This document shows, in pieces, positions 22,228 through 33,303 of a stretch of DNA of 64,000 nt. The stretch is from positions 1 through 64,000 of the forward strand of contig NZ_HE578951.1 of NCBI RefSeq assembly GCF_000321045.1, read 5' to 3'. The number at the start of each line of letters is the position of its first letter. The stretch's first letter is position 1. The notes below the pieces were generated by a model. That model did no database searches and was not told where the DNA came from. It saw nothing but the letters and a program-made list of their open reading frames with translations. The DNA comes from Phytobacter massiliensis JC163 (GTDB lineage: Bacteria > Pseudomonadota > Gammaproteobacteria > Enterobacterales > Enterobacteriaceae). The translations under genes were made by a program, and so were the position numbers.

Positions 22228-23331
22228 GTGAATTTACTCACTGCGTTTACTGAATTATTCAGTGTTTTCTTATTCACGACCGCGTTTTTATTTTTCGCCC
22301 GCAAAATGGCGAAGCGCGTGGGTCTGGTGGATAAGCCCAACTTCCGTAAGCGGCATCAGGGGTTGATTCCGCTGGTTGGCGGTATCTCAGTCTTCGCGGG
22401 GATCTGTTTTACCTTCGGCATTGCTGACTACTACATTCCTCATGCCGCTCTTTATCTCTTCTGCGCCGGGGTGCTGGTCTTTGTCGGCGCGCTGGACGAT
22501 CGTTATGACATCAGCGTAAAAATCCGCGCGGTGGTGCAGGCCCTTATCGCCATTGTGATGATGGTGGTCGGCAAGCTCTATCTCAGCAGCCTGGGCTACA
22601 TTTTTGGCACATGGGAGATGGTGCTGGGACCGTTTGGCTATCTGCTGACCCTCTTTGCCGTCTGGGCGGCAATTAACGCCTTTAACATGGTTGACGGAAT
22701 TGATGGCCTGCTGGGCGGGCTTTCGTGCGTCTCCTTCGCCGCTATCGGCATTATTCTGTGGTTTGATGGCCAGGTAAGCCTGGCGATGTGGTGTTTCGCC
22801 ATGATCGCCGCCATCCTGCCCTATATCCTGCTTAACCTCGGGGCGCTGGGGCGTCGCTACAAAGTCTTTATGGGCGATGCGGGCAGTACCTTCATCGGCT
22901 TTACCCTCATCTGGATCCTGCTGGAAACCACCCAGGGACAGACGCATCCTATCAGCCCGGTTACGGCGCTGTGGATTATCGCTATTCCGCTTATGGACAT
23001 GGTGGCGATTATGTATCGCCGTCTGCGCAAAGGGATGAGTCCTTTCTCCCCGGATCGCCAGCACATCCATCATCTGATTATGCGTGCCGGGTTTACCTCG
23101 CGGCAGGCCTTCGTTTTGATTACGCTCGCCGCGGCGCTGCTGGCGTCGGTCGGAGTGGTGACCGAATACTTACACTTCATCCCTGAATGGGTGATGTTGG
23201 CACTCTTTTTGCTGGCGTTCTTTTTGTATGGCTACTGCATTAAGCGCGCCTGGAAAGTGGCGCGCTTCATCAAGCGTGTGAAGCGCAGAATGCGCCGTAA
23301 CAGCGGCCACAAACCAACCTTAACCAAGTAA
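22228..23331 (+). CDS. wecA: UDP-GlcNAc:undecaprenyl-P GlcNAc-1-P transferase
   Basis: A 367-residue polytopic membrane enzyme (about 11 TM segments) that makes lipid I of enterobacterial common antigen (ECA) and also primes many O antigens. Catalytic Asp motifs are ALDDRYDIS and NAFNMVDGIDGLLGG, and HIHH is in the cytoplasmic loop SPDRQHIHHLIMRAG. Start GTG 22228, as in E. coli. First gene of the ECA operon. Confidence 0.97.
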   Translation: MNLLTAFTELFSVFLFTTAFLFFARKMAKRVGLVDKPNFRKRHQGLIPLVGGISVFAGICFTFGIADYYIPHAALYLFCAGVLVFVGALDDRYDISVKIRAVVQALIAIVMMVVGKLYLSSLGYIFGTWEMVLGPFGYLLTLFAVWAAINAFNMVDGIDGLLGGLSCVSFAAIGIILWFDGQVSLAMWCFAMIAAILPYILLNLGALGRRYKVFMGDAGSTFIGFTLIWILLETTQGQTHPISPVTALWIIAIPLMDMVAIMYRRLRKGMSPFSPDRQHIHHLIMRAGFTSRQAFVLITLAAALLASVGVVTEYLHFIPEWVMLALFLLAFFLYGYCIKRAWKVARFIKRVKRRMRRNSGHKPTLTK

Positions 23332-23344
23332 ATCCGGGAAAGCG

Positions 23345-24391
23345 ATGACTCAACCATTGTCGGGAGCACCTTCAGCGGGTACGGAAAATGAGCTGGATAT
23401 TCGTGGGCTGTTTCGTACTTTGTGGGCAGGGAAACTATGGATATGCGGGATTGCGCTGCTCTTTGCGCTAGCTGCGCTAGTGTGGACTTTCTTTGCGCGG
23501 CAGGAGTGGGGCGCGACGGCTATTACCGACCGCCCCACGGTCAATATGCTGGGCGGTTTCTATTCGCAGCAGCAGTTTCTGCGCAACCTTGACGTTAAAG
23601 CCAATCAGGTGCCTGTGGATCAGCCCTCCGTGATGGACGAGGCCTACAAAGAGTTCGTGATGCAGCTTGCGTCGTGGGATACCCGCCGGGACTTCTGGTC
23701 GCAAACGGACTACTACAAGCAGCGTAAAGTAGGCAACAGCAAAGCGGACGCCGCGATGCTCGACGAACTGATCAATAACATTCAGTACACGCCAGGCGAC
23801 GTGACGCACAACCTGAATGACAGCGTGAAGCTGATCGCAGAGACCGCGCCCGACGCCAACAACCTGCTGCGTCAGTACATCGCTTTTGCCAGCCAGCGCG
23901 CCGCGCGTCATCTCAACGACGAGCTGAAAGGGGCGTGGGCGGCCCGTACCATCCAGATGAAAGCGCAGGTAAAGCGCCAGGAAGAGGTGTCTAAAACCAT
24001 TTTTAACCGCCGGGTGCACAGCATCGAGCAGGCGCTGTCGGTAGCCGAGCAGCACAATATTTCCCGCAGCGAGACGGAAGTGCCGCCGGATGAGCTGCCC
24101 GATTCGGAAATGTTTTTGTTAGGCCGACCCATGCTGCAGGCGCGGCTGGAGAACCTGCAGGCAGTAGGGCCTGAATATGATCTGGACTACTTCCAGAACC
24201 GGGCCATGCTTAATACGCTGAACGTTGGCCCCACACTTGATCCCCGTTTTCAGACTTATCGTTATTTGCGCACGCCGGAAGAACCGGTAAAACGCGATAG
24301 TCCGCGTCGTGCTTTTCTGATGATCATGTGGGGTGTTGTGGGGGCGCTGATTGGCGCTGGCGTTGCGTTAATGCGCCGTCGCTCATTCTGA
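23345..24391 (+). CDS. wzzE: ECA chain-length regulator WzzE
   Basis: A 348-residue polysaccharide co-polymerase. It has an N-terminal TM at about residues 30-52, a long helical periplasmic domain and a C-terminal TM at about 322-342 preceded by the Pro-containing DSPRRAFL motif. It sets the ECA chain length together with WzyE. It lies 13 bp after wecA. Confidence 0.95.
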   Translation: MTQPLSGAPSAGTENELDIRGLFRTLWAGKLWICGIALLFALAALVWTFFARQEWGATAITDRPTVNMLGGFYSQQQFLRNLDVKANQVPVDQPSVMDEAYKEFVMQLASWDTRRDFWSQTDYYKQRKVGNSKADAAMLDELINNIQYTPGDVTHNLNDSVKLIAETAPDANNLLRQYIAFASQRAARHLNDELKGAWAARTIQMKAQVKRQEEVSKTIFNRRVHSIEQALSVAEQHNISRSETEVPPDELPDSEMFLLGRPMLQARLENLQAVGPEYDLDYFQNRAMLNTLNVGPTLDPRFQTYRYLRTPEEPVKRDSPRRAFLMIMWGVVGALIGAGVALMRRRSF

Positions 24392-24447
24392 CATGCCGTC
24401 TGAGGTGAAGGCCATGCGCCTTCATCACCTAATCGAAGAGAATCGTT

Positions 24448-25578
24448 GTGAAAGTACTGACCGTATTTGGCACACGACCAGAAGCCATCAAAATGGCGCC
24501 TCTGGTACATGCGCTGGCAAAGGACCCTGATTTTGATGCAAAAGTATGCGTCACTGCGCAGCATCGGGAAATGCTCGATCAGGTATTGAATCTCTTTTCT
24601 ATTGTTCCGGACTATGACCTGAATATTATGCGTCCCGGGCAGGGGCTGACGGAGATCACCTGCCGTATTCTGGAAGGTCTCAAGCCCATTCTGGAGTCTT
24701 TTTGTCCGGACGTGGTGCTGGTGCATGGCGACACCACTACCACCATCGCGGCAAGCCTTGCCGCATTTTACCAGCGCATCCCCGTCGGGCATGTGGAGGC
24801 GGGGCTGCGAACCGGCGATCTCTCCTCGCCCTGGCCGGAGGAGGCCAACCGTACGCTGACCGGCCATCTGGCGCTGTACCACTTTGCGCCGACGGAAAAC
24901 TCCCGGCGCAACCTGCTGCGGGAAAACGTGGCGGAGAAGAATATTTTTGTCACCGGCAACACCGTTATCGACGCGCTTTTCTGGGTGCGCGATCGGGTGC
25001 TGAACGATGTGTCGCTGGGCGAAGCGCTGGCGGCGCGCTACCCCTTCCTGGATAGCAACAAAAAGTTGATCCTGGTGACCGGCCACCGACGGGAGAGTTT
25101 TGGCCAGGGCTTTGAGCATATCTGCCATGCGCTGGCGGAAATCGCCGGGCAGCATGACGATGTCCAGATCGTCTACCCGGTGCATCTCAACCCCAACGTG
25201 AGCGAGCCGGTAAACCGTATCCTTGGGAACGTGGATAACGTGACGCTTATCGAGCCGCAGGACTACCTGCCGTTTCTCTGGCTGATGGACCGGGCCTGGC
25301 TGATCCTTACCGATTCCGGCGGCATCCAGGAAGAGGCGCCGTCTCTGGGCAAGCCTGTTCTGGTGATGCGCGACACCACCGAGCGGCCAGAGGCGATTGA
25401 GGCCGGAACGGTCCGGCTGGTAGGCACAGATCGCCAGCGTATCGTGGCGGAGGTCTCACGGCTTCTGAACGACGTGAACGCCTGGCAGGACATGAGCCGT
25501 GCGCATAATCCGTATGGAGACGGGCAGGCCTGTGGTCGAATTTTGCATGCATTAAAAAACAATCGGGTAACCCTATGA
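24448..25578 (+). CDS. wecB: UDP-N-acetylglucosamine 2-epimerase
   Basis: A 376-residue cytoplasmic non-hydrolysing epimerase that makes UDP-ManNAc. Family motifs [34 protein letters not shown] and [18 protein letters not shown] are present. GTG start at 24448 follows GAAGAGAATCGTT. It overlaps wecC by 4 nt. Confidence 0.97.
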   Translation: MKVLTVFGTRPEAIKMAPLVHALAKDPDFDAKVCVTAQHREMLDQVLNLFSIVPDYDLNIMRPGQGLTEITCRILEGLKPILESFCPDVVLVHGDTTTTIAASLAAFYQRIPVGHVEAGLRTGDLSSPWPEEANRTLTGHLALYHFAPTENSRRNLLRENVAEKNIFVTGNTVIDALFWVRDRVLNDVSLGEALAARYPFLDSNKKLILVTGHRRESFGQGFEHICHALAEIAGQHDDVQIVYPVHLNPNVSEPVNRILGNVDNVTLIEPQDYLPFLWLMDRAWLILTDSGGIQEEAPSLGKPVLVMRDTTERPEAIEAGTVRLVGTDRQRIVAEVSRLLNDVNAWQDMSRAHNPYGDGQACGRILHALKNNRVTL

Positions 25579-26837
25579 GTTTCGCAACGATTTCCGTCAT
25601 CGGCCTTGGCTATATCGGACTGCCAACCGCAGCGGCTTTTGCTTCACGGCAAAAACAGGTGGTGGGGATAGATATCAATCCTCACGCGGTAGAGACCATC
25701 AACCGCGGGGAGATTCATATTGTTGAGCCTGAGCTCGATAAGGTAGTGAAAACAGCGGTAGAGGGCGGCTGGCTGCGCGCCAGCACCACGCCGGTTGAGG
25801 CTGACGCCTTTCTTATCGCGGTTCCGACGCCGTTTAAAGGCGAACATGAGCCGGATATGACCTACGTCGAAGCGGCGGCGCGCTCCATTGCGCCGGTGCT
25901 GAAAAAAGGCGGGCTGGTGATTCTGGAGTCTACCTCCCCGGTGGGCGCAACGGAACAGATGGCCCAGTGGCTGGCGCAGGCCCGCCCGGACTTAACCTTT
26001 CCCCAGCAGGCGGGCGAACAGGCGGATATTAATATCGCTTACTGCCCGGAACGCGTACTGCCGGGCCAGGTGATGGTGGAGCTTATCAAGAATGACCGTG
26101 TGGTCGGCGGTATGACGCCGGTCTGCTCTGCCCGCGCCAGCGAGCTTTACAACATCTTCCTGGAGGGCGAGTGTGTGGTCACTAACTCCCGCACCGCCGA
26201 AATGTGCAAACTGACGGAAAACAGCTTTCGTGACGTGAACATCGCCTTCGCCAATGAGCTGTCGCTGATTTGCGCCGACCAGGGGATCAACGTCTGGGAA
26301 CTGATTCGCCTGGCGAACCGCCACCCCCGCGTGAATATTTTGCAGCCCGGCCCGGGCGTCGGCGGCCACTGTATCGCGGTCGACCCGTGGTTTATCGTGG
26401 CGCAAAACCCGCAGCAGGCGCGGCTTATCCGCACCGCGCGCGAGGTCAACGACAGCAAGCCGCATTGGGTGCTGAACCAGGTAAAAGCCACCGTCGCCGA
26501 CTGCCTGGCAGCCAGCGATAAACGGCCCAGCGACGTTAAAATCGCCTGCTTTGGCCTGGCGTTTAAACCCAATATCGACGATCTGCGCGAAAGTCCGGCT
26601 ATGGAAATCGCCCGCAGCATTGCCCAATGGCACGGCGGCGAAACGCTGGTCGTGGAGCCCAATATTCATCGGCTGCCGCCAGCGCTGGGCGAGCTCAGCA
26701 AGCTGGTTTCGCTGGAGACGGCGTTAGAACAGGCGGATGTACTGGTCATGCTGGTGGACCATAAAGAGTTCAAAGCCCTTAGCGGCGACAGCATTGCGCA
26801 GCAGTATATTATTGATACTAAAGGCGTCTGGCGCTGA
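25575..26837 (+). CDS. wecC: UDP-N-acetyl-D-mannosamine dehydrogenase
   Basis: A 420-residue NAD-dependent dehydrogenase that makes UDP-ManNAcA, the second ECA sugar donor. Rossmann motif GLGYIGLP is near residue 9 and the catalytic Cys is in [18 protein letters not shown] 25575 overlaps the wecB stop. In E. coli rffG follows directly; here wecD begins 9 bp later. Confidence 0.97.
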   Translation: MSFATISVIGLGYIGLPTAAAFASRQKQVVGIDINPHAVETINRGEIHIVEPELDKVVKTAVEGGWLRASTTPVEADAFLIAVPTPFKGEHEPDMTYVEAAARSIAPVLKKGGLVILESTSPVGATEQMAQWLAQARPDLTFPQQAGEQADINIAYCPERVLPGQVMVELIKNDRVVGGMTPVCSARASELYNIFLEGECVVTNSRTAEMCKLTENSFRDVNIAFANELSLICADQGINVWELIRLANRHPRVNILQPGPGVGGHCIAVDPWFIVAQNPQQARLIRTAREVNDSKPHWVLNQVKATVADCLAASDKRPSDVKIACFGLAFKPNIDDLRESPAMEIARSIAQWHGGETLVVEPNIHRLPPALGELSKLVSLETALEQADVLVMLVDHKEFKALSGDSIAQQYIIDTKGVWR

Positions 26838-26845
26838 GGCCATCC

Positions 26846-27523
26846 ATGACACTACACGGCGTGGTAGAAGAGCTGGCATGGGAGAGCGCTTTTTTTGGCC
26901 TGCGTAGCGCCATCGTGCGTTTGCGCGACGACGCGCCCGCACTGGATGAGCGCGCCTTTGACGGTTTTCACCGCATACAGGCGAAAATAGCGGCAAGCGC
27001 CACCCATCAGCTGGATGCCCTGCAACAATTTGGCTTTCGTCTGGTCGAAGGGGAGGCCGATTTTGCCCTGCCGGTTCCAGCGCAGGCGGTTGATCCGCAG
27101 GCCCAAACTGCTGTCGCGGCAGATATTGTTCCGCTGCGTCAGATGGCGGCCACGCTTTTCAGCCAGAGCCGCTTTCGCGCGCCCTGGTATCCCCCGGAGG
27201 CCAGCGGGCGCTTTTACGCTCAGTGGATTGAAAACGCGGTGAAGGGCGTTTACGACCATGAATGCCTGCTGTTTCGCGCTCCTGACGGCCAGATTAACGC
27301 TTTTGTCTCCTTGCGCCAGCTTAACGAAAATGAAGCGCGTATCGGGCTGCTTGGCGGGCGCGGCGCAGGGGAAAAACTGATGCTGGCGGCAGTTTACTGG
27401 GCGCAGCAGCGCCAGCTTAAGACGCTTCGCGTGGCGACGCAGATAAGCAATCTTGCCGCCATCAAACGATACACTCGCAGCGGTGCGCTTATGGAAAGCA
27501 CCGCTTACTGGTTATACAGGTGA
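26846..27523 (+). CDS. wecD: dTDP-4-amino-4,6-dideoxygalactose N-acetyltransferase
   Basis: A 225-residue GNAT acetyltransferase (also called rffC) that completes TDP-Fuc4NAc. [20 protein letters not shown] and the acetyl-CoA loop [12 protein letters not shown] match E. coli WecD (224 aa). It directly follows wecC, because rffG and rffH are missing from this cluster; their products make the TDP-4-keto-6-deoxyglucose it depends on. Confidence 0.95.
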   Translation: MTLHGVVEELAWESAFFGLRSAIVRLRDDAPALDERAFDGFHRIQAKIAASATHQLDALQQFGFRLVEGEADFALPVPAQAVDPQAQTAVAADIVPLRQMAATLFSQSRFRAPWYPPEASGRFYAQWIENAVKGVYDHECLLFRAPDGQINAFVSLRQLNENEARIGLLGGRGAGEKLMLAAVYWAQQRQLKTLRVATQISNLAAIKRYTRSGALMESTAYWLYR

Positions 27524-27527
27524 CTCA

Positions 27528-28658
27528 ATGATCCCTTTTAATGCACCACCAGTGGTGGGAACGGAACTCGACTACATGCAGTCGGCGATGGGCAGCGGCA
27601 AACTGTGCGGCGACGGCGGTTTTACCCGTCGCTGCCAGCAGTGGATGGAACAGCGTTTTCGCAGCCCGAAAGTGCTGCTTACCCCTTCCTGTACCGCGTC
27701 GCTGGAGATGGCGGCGCTGCTGCTGGATATCCAGCCCGGCGATGAAGTGATCATGCCGAGCTACACCTTTGTCTCCACCGCTAACGCCTTTGTGCTGCGC
27801 GGGGCGAAAATCGTCTTTGTCGATATCCGTCCGGATACGCTCAATATTGACGAAACGCGTATCGAGGCGGCCATCACCGACAGGACGCGGGTGATTGTGC
27901 CGGTTCACTACGCGGGCGTGGCCTGCGAAATGGACACGATTATGGCTATCGCCAAACGCCATGACCTCTACGTGGTAGAAGATGCCGCGCAGGGGGTGAT
28001 GTCCACCTATAAGGGCCGGGCGCTGGGCACGATTGGCCATATCGGCTGCTTTAGTTTTCATGAAACAAAAAACTATACCGCCGGTGGTGAAGGCGGCGCG
28101 ACGTTAATCAACGATCGCGCGCTGGTTGAACGGGCGGAGATCATTCGTGAAAAAGGCACAAACCGCAGCCAGTTTTTCCGTGGCCAGGTCGATAAATATA
28201 CCTGGCGCGATATCGGCTCCAGCTATTTGATGTCAGATTTGCAGGCCGCTTATCTGTGGGCTCAACTCGAAGCGGCGGACCGTATCAACCAGCAGCGTCT
28301 TTCGCTGTGGCAGACCTACCATGATGCGCTTGCCCCGCTGGCGCGCGCAGGGCGCATCGCGCTGCCCTCCATCCCGGAAGGGTGCGTTCATAACGCCCAC
28401 ATGTTCTATATCAAGCTGCGCGACGAAGACGACCGCAGCAGGCTTATTGCTTTCCTGAAAGAGGCCGAAATTCTCTCGGTGTTCCATTACATTCCGCTGC
28501 ACGCTTCTCCCGCGGGCGAAAAGTTCGGCGAATTTCATGGCGAAGACCGTTATACCACGCAAGAAAGTGAGCGTTTGCTTCGCCTGCCGCTGTTCTACAA
28601 CCTGGCACCGGTCAATCAGCGTACCGTCATCAATACCTTACTGAGCTATTTTAACTAG
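27528..28658 (+). CDS. wecE: dTDP-4-amino-4,6-dideoxygalactose transaminase
   Basis: A 376-residue DegT/DnrJ-type PLP aminotransferase acting on TDP-4-keto-6-deoxyglucose. The PLP lysine is K181 in FHETKNYTAGGEGG. ATG 27528 (MIPFNAPPVVGTEL) lies 4 bp after wecD and gives the E. coli length; an in-frame extension into wecD is ignored. Confidence 0.97.
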   Translation: MIPFNAPPVVGTELDYMQSAMGSGKLCGDGGFTRRCQQWMEQRFRSPKVLLTPSCTASLEMAALLLDIQPGDEVIMPSYTFVSTANAFVLRGAKIVFVDIRPDTLNIDETRIEAAITDRTRVIVPVHYAGVACEMDTIMAIAKRHDLYVVEDAAQGVMSTYKGRALGTIGHIGCFSFHETKNYTAGGEGGATLINDRALVERAEIIREKGTNRSQFFRGQVDKYTWRDIGSSYLMSDLQAAYLWAQLEAADRINQQRLSLWQTYHDALAPLARAGRIALPSIPEGCVHNAHMFYIKLRDEDDRSRLIAFLKEAEILSVFHYIPLHASPAGEKFGEFHGEDRYTTQESERLLRLPLFYNLAPVNQRTVINTLLSYFN

Positions 28659-28659
28659 C

Positions 28660-29910
28660 ATGTCGCTGGCTAAAGCTTCTGTCTGGACCGCGGCAAGTAC
28701 CCTCGTCAAAATTGGCGCGGGCTTGCTGGTGGTAAAACTGCTGGCGCTGGCCTATGGTCCCTCTGGCGTTGGGCAGGCGGGAAATTTCCGCCAGCTGATT
28801 ACCGTGCTGGGTGTGCTCGCCGGTGCGGGCATTTTTAACGGCGTGACGAAATTCGTTGCCCAGCATCATGATGACCCGCAGCGGCTTAATGATGTGGTCG
28901 GCACCGCCTCGGCGATGGTGCTTGGCTTCTCTACGCTGCTGGGGCTGCTGTTCTTGCTGGCGGCGGGGCCCATCAGCCAGGGGCTGTTTGGTCATCAGGA
29001 CTATCAGGGGCTGGTGCGCCTGGTCGCGCTGGTACAGATGGGTATCGCCTGGGCGAACCTGCTGCTGGCGGTGATGAAAGGCTTTCGTGATGCGGCAGGT
29101 AATGCGCTATCGCTGATTATCGGCAGCCTGGTCGGCGTTGCGGCCTGGTATGTTTGCTATAAGTCAGGCGGCTATCAGGGCGCGCTGCTGGGCATGGCGC
29201 TGGTTCCGGCGCTGGTAGTGATCCCGGCCTTCATCATCTTGCTGCGTCGGCGGCAGGTGCCGCTGGGCTATTTTCGCCCCCGCTGGGATAACGGGCTGGC
29301 AGGGCAACTGAGTAAATTTACGCTGATGGCGCTGATCACGTCGGTCACGCTGCCGCTGGCCTACGTCATGATGCGGAACCTGCTGGCCGCCCACTACAGC
29401 TGGGATGAGGTGGGCATCTGGCAGGGCGTGAGCAGCATCTCAGATGCTTATCTACAATTTATTACCGCCTCGTTTAGCGTCTACCTGCTGCCGACGCTCT
29501 CAAGGTTAACCAGCAAACAGGAGATTGGCCGCGAAGTCCTTAAATCGCTGAAATTTGTCCTGCCTGCGGTCGCGGCGGCCAGTTTCTGCGTCTGGCTGCT
29601 TCGAGACTTCGCCATCTGGCTGCTGTTTTCCGACAAATTTACCGCCATGCGCGATCTGTTCGCCTGGCAACTGGTTGGCGATGTGCTGAAAGTGGGCGCT
29701 TACGTTTTCGGTTACCTGGTGATTGCGAAGGCGTCGCTGCGGTTTTACATTCTGGCGGAAGTGAGCCAGTTCGTTCTACTGACGCTCTTTTCGCGCCTGC
29801 TGATTCCTGCTCACGGCGCGGCGGGTGCGGCGCAGGCCTATATGGCGACCTACATTATCTATTTCACGCTCTGCTGTGGCGTATTTTTACTCTGGCGTAG
29901 ACGGGCATGA
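28660..29910 (+). CDS. wzxE: Lipid III flippase WzxE
   Basis: A 416-residue MOP/MVF-superfamily transporter with about 12 TM segments that flips undecaprenyl-PP-linked ECA trisaccharide to the periplasmic face. ATG 28660 lies 1 nt after the wecE stop; the stop overlaps wecF. Confidence 0.96.
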   Translation: MSLAKASVWTAASTLVKIGAGLLVVKLLALAYGPSGVGQAGNFRQLITVLGVLAGAGIFNGVTKFVAQHHDDPQRLNDVVGTASAMVLGFSTLLGLLFLLAAGPISQGLFGHQDYQGLVRLVALVQMGIAWANLLLAVMKGFRDAAGNALSLIIGSLVGVAAWYVCYKSGGYQGALLGMALVPALVVIPAFIILLRRRQVPLGYFRPRWDNGLAGQLSKFTLMALITSVTLPLAYVMMRNLLAAHYSWDEVGIWQGVSSISDAYLQFITASFSVYLLPTLSRLTSKQEIGREVLKSLKFVLPAVAAASFCVWLLRDFAIWLLFSDKFTAMRDLFAWQLVGDVLKVGAYVFGYLVIAKASLRFYILAEVSQFVLLTLFSRLLIPAHGAAGAAQAYMATYIIYFTLCCGVFLLWRRRA

Positions 29911-30986
29911 CTGCACTCATACATGTACTGGGATCGGATATCCCTCACCATAACCACACCGTGCTGCGTTTCTTTAATGAAAGCCTTGCGGCGGCGGGCC
30001 CGAATGCCCGTGATTTTATGCTGGCCGGGCAGGATAGCGGCATCAGTGAAATGTACCCGGCGCTGTGCCTGCAATTTTTCGGCAGCAAACAGGCGCTGGC
30101 GCAGGCGGTTATCGCCAAAGCAAAGGCCAACCGTCAGCAGCGCTTCTTTTTCCATGGGCAGTTCAATACCGGCGTCTGGCTGGCGCTGTTGCGTGGGGCG
30201 ATTAAATCGTCGCAGTTTTACTGGCATGCCTGGGGAGCCGATCTGTATGAAGTCTCCCGCAGCCTTAAGTTCCGCCTGTTTTACCCCCTGCGTCGGCTGG
30301 CGCAGCGGCGAGTGGGTGCCATCTTCGCCACCCGCGGCGATTTAGCCTGGTTTGCGCAGCGTCATCCCCATGTGCGTGGCGAACTGCTCTACTTTCCCAC
30401 CCGTATGGATCCGGCGCTGAATGCGCTGGGGGATGAGGCGCAGCGGCAGGGCAAGCTCACGATTCTGGTGGGGAATTCCGGCGATCCCAGCAATGAGCAT
30501 ATTGCGGCGCTGACGGCTATCCATCGCCAGTTTGGCGATACGGTAAACCTGGTGATCCCCATGGGCTACCCGGCGAATAACGGCGATTACATTGCGAAGG
30601 TACGGGAGGCCGGGCTTGCGCTATTCAGTGCGGAAAACCTGCGTATCCTCAGCGAAAAGATGGATTTCGATGATTATCTCGCGCTGCTTGGCCAGTGCGA
30701 TCTGGGCTATTTTATCTTCGCGCGCCAGCAGGGTATCGGTACGTTATGCCTGCTGATTCAGGCCGGCGTGCCCTGCGTGCTTAACCGCGCTAACCCTTTC
30801 TGGCGGGATATGGCTGAAGAGAACATTCCGGTGCTGTTTACCGATGATGCGCTCAATGAAGCGATCGTTCGTGAGGCGCAGCGGCAGCTGCAGGCGGTAG
30901 ACAAAAGCGCCATCACCTTCTTCAACCCGAACTATATTGCCCCCTGGCATCGGGCGCTGCGCATCGCGGCGGGGGAGGCGCAATGA
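29907..30986 (+). CDS. wecF: TDP-Fuc4NAc:lipid II Fuc4NAc transferase
   Basis: A 359-residue glycosyltransferase (family GT56, also named RffT) adding the third ECA sugar. The N-terminus [19 protein letters not shown] is characteristic. ATGA overlaps join it to wzxE upstream and wzyE downstream. Confidence 0.95.
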   Translation: MTALIHVLGSDIPHHNHTVLRFFNESLAAAGPNARDFMLAGQDSGISEMYPALCLQFFGSKQALAQAVIAKAKANRQQRFFFHGQFNTGVWLALLRGAIKSSQFYWHAWGADLYEVSRSLKFRLFYPLRRLAQRRVGAIFATRGDLAWFAQRHPHVRGELLYFPTRMDPALNALGDEAQRQGKLTILVGNSGDPSNEHIAALTAIHRQFGDTVNLVIPMGYPANNGDYIAKVREAGLALFSAENLRILSEKMDFDDYLALLGQCDLGYFIFARQQGIGTLCLLIQAGVPCVLNRANPFWRDMAEENIPVLFTDDALNEAIVREAQRQLQAVDKSAITFFNPNYIAPWHRALRIAAGEAQ

Positions 30987-32323
30987 GTCCGCTTGAATTC
31001 AGTGGATTATTGATAGTCTGGCTGCTGGCAACGCTGTTTATCGCGGCCCTGACCTGGTTTGAGTTTCGCCGCGTAAGGTTTAACTTCAACGTCTTCTTTT
31101 CGTTGCTGTTTTTACTGACCTTCTTTTTCGGCTTCCCGCTCACCAGCGTGCTGGTATTTCGCTTTGACGTCGGCGTCGCGCCGCCTGGGGTCATGCTACA
31201 GTCGCTGCTGGCGGCAGCCTGCTTTTACGGCATTTATTATATTACCTACAAGACACGGCTGCGCGCCGCTTCGCGGGACGTACCGCGCCGCCCGCTCTTT
31301 ACCGTGAACCGGGTTGAGGCGCATCTGACCTGCGCCATGCTGATGCTGATTGCGCTGGTTAGCGTGGCCATTTTCTTTATGCATAACGGCTTTTTACTGT
31401 TCCGTTTGCACTCCTACAGCCAGATTTTTTCCAGCGAAGTTTCCGGCGTGGCGCTCAAGCGCTTCTTCTACTTCTTTATTCCCGCCATGCTGGTGGTCTA
31501 TTTTCTGCGCCAGGACGGGCGGGCGTGGCTCTTCTTCCTGGTCAGCACGGTCGCGTTTGGGTTGCTGACCTATATGATTGTCGGCGGCACCCGCGCCAAT
31601 ATCATCATCGCTTTCGCCATCTTCCTGTTTATCGGCATTATCCGCGGCTGGATCTCGCTGTGGATGCTGGTCGCCGCCGGGGTGATGGGCATCGTCGCTA
31701 TGTTCTGGCTGGCGCTAAAACGCTACGGGCTGGATGTCAAAGGGGATGAGGCGTTCTACACCTTTTTATACCTTACCCGCGACACCTTCTCGCCGTGGGA
31801 GAACCTGTCGCTGCTGCTGCAAAATTACGACAAGATCGAGTTCCAGGGGCTGGCCCCTATCGTGCGCGATTTCTATGTCTTTATTCCCACCTGGCTGTGG
31901 CCGTCCCGCCCTGGTATCGTGCTGAACTCAGCCAACTATTTTACGTGGGAAGTGCTCAATAACCACTCCGGGCTGGCTATCTCGCCCACGCTGATTGGCT
32001 CGCTGGTGGTGATGGGCGGCGTCTGGTTTATTCCTCTCGGCGCGGTGGTGGTCGGCTTGATCATCAAGTGGTTCGACTGGATTTATACGCTGGGCAACCG
32101 GGAGTCCAGCCGCTATAAAGCGGCTATTCTGCACAGCTTCTGCTTTGGCGCCATTTTCAACATGATTGTGCTGGCGCGTGAGGGGCTGGATGCGTTTGTT
32201 TCCCGCGTGGTCTTCTTCCTGCTGGTTTTTGGCGCCTGCGTGTTACTGGCGAAACTACTCTATTGGCTCTTTGATAGCGCCGGGCTGATTAACAGGCGCG
32301 GCGCCTCTCTGTCTCAGGTCTGA
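30983..32323 (+). CDS. wzyE: ECA polymerase WzyE
   Basis: A 446-residue integral membrane polymerase (E. coli 450) with about 11 predicted TM segments. It joins ECA repeat units at the periplasmic face. Its start overlaps the wecF stop by 4 nt. Confidence 0.95.
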   Translation: MSPLEFSGLLIVWLLATLFIAALTWFEFRRVRFNFNVFFSLLFLLTFFFGFPLTSVLVFRFDVGVAPPGVMLQSLLAAACFYGIYYITYKTRLRAASRDVPRRPLFTVNRVEAHLTCAMLMLIALVSVAIFFMHNGFLLFRLHSYSQIFSSEVSGVALKRFFYFFIPAMLVVYFLRQDGRAWLFFLVSTVAFGLLTYMIVGGTRANIIIAFAIFLFIGIIRGWISLWMLVAAGVMGIVAMFWLALKRYGLDVKGDEAFYTFLYLTRDTFSPWENLSLLLQNYDKIEFQGLAPIVRDFYVFIPTWLWPSRPGIVLNSANYFTWEVLNNHSGLAISPTLIGSLVVMGGVWFIPLGAVVVGLIIKWFDWIYTLGNRESSRYKAAILHSFCFGAIFNMIVLAREGLDAFVSRVVFFLLVFGACVLLAKLLYWLFDSAGLINRRGASLSQV

Positions 32324-32335
32324 ATAAGGATGCGA

Positions 32336-33076
32336 ATGACTGACAACACAGCGGCCCCGGTGTATGACCTGCGCGGGCTGAAACTCATCGGCTGGCGCAA
32401 TATGCAGCATGCGCTGGACTACTTATACGCTGACGGCGCGCTCAGGAACGGGACGCTGGTCGCGATTAACGCCGAGAAGATGCTTACCATCGCGGATGAC
32501 GCCCAGGTGCGGGCGCTTATCGAAACGGCGGAGTTTAAATATGCCGATGGTATTAGCGTGGTGCGCTCTATTCGCAAGAAGTACCCGCAGGCGCAGGTGG
32601 ATCGCGTGGCGGGCGCCGACCTGTGGGAAGCGCTGATGGAGAGAGCGGGAAGAGAAGGAACGCCGGTTTTTCTGCTGGGGGGAAAGCCCGAGGTGCTGGC
32701 GCAAACAGAGGCGAAGCTACGCGCGCAGTGGCAGGTGAATATTGTTGGCAGCCAGGACGGTTACTTTCGCCCCGAAGACCGGCCGGCGCTGTTTGAGCGT
32801 ATTCGTGAAAGCGGAGCGAAAATTGTCACCGTCGCCATGGGGTCGCCGCGCCAGGAGATCCTGATGCGCGACTGCCGCACGGTATACCCTGACGCGCTCT
32901 ATATGGGCGTCGGCGGCACCTACGATGTCTTCACCGGCCACGTAAAACGCGCGCCCGCTATCTGGCAGCGGCTGGGGCTGGAGTGGTTGTACCGGCTGCT
33001 TTCTCAGCCAAGCCGCCTGACGCGCCAGCTCAGGCTGCTGCGTTATTTGTCCTGGCATTATCGGGGCAACCTGTAA
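32336..33076 (+). CDS. wecG: UDP-ManNAcA transferase
   Basis: A 246-residue GT26 (WecG/TagA) glycosyltransferase that makes ECA lipid II from lipid [15 protein letters not shown] and [13 protein letters not shown] are GT26 signatures. I prefer ATG 32336, with AAGGA 5 nt upstream, which gives the E. coli length; ATG 32330 lies too close to that site. Confidence 0.95.
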   Translation: MTDNTAAPVYDLRGLKLIGWRNMQHALDYLYADGALRNGTLVAINAEKMLTIADDAQVRALIETAEFKYADGISVVRSIRKKYPQAQVDRVAGADLWEALMERAGREGTPVFLLGGKPEVLAQTEAKLRAQWQVNIVGSQDGYFRPEDRPALFERIRESGAKIVTVAMGSPRQEILMRDCRTVYPDALYMGVGGTYDVFTGHVKRAPAIWQRLGLEWLYRLLSQPSRLTRQLRLLRYLSWHYRGNL

Positions 33077-33084
33077 CTTTCTGC

Positions 33085-33107
33085 CGTCGCGCCTTCCTGG
33101 CGCGACG
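33085..33107. terminator. Hairpin after the ECA operon
   Basis: Perfect 9-bp stem CGTCGCGCC/GGCGCGACG with loop TTCCT, 8 bp after the wecG stop. The following CAATCGTTCTTTTC is only loosely T-rich, so termination may be partial. Confidence 0.55.
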
Positions 33108-33303
33108 CAATCGTTCTTTTCTTGTGCAAACCCACACTATTTTTTACACATCGTTTGCCATTTATCTCATTTTACGAAACCATTCGCGCGCTCAAAACAC
33201 TGCGCAATGACCTTTTGCGCGTAGATGACTGTGAGCCTGATACACGTTTTTCTCATAAAAATAACCCGCCCAGCGGGGAAGTTGTAAACACGACAGAGGT
33301 TAT

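Noticed and set aside
24262-25185. 307-codon open frame antisense to wzzE/wecB
   Set aside because: It spans two genes of a conserved operon on the other strand and shows no family motif.
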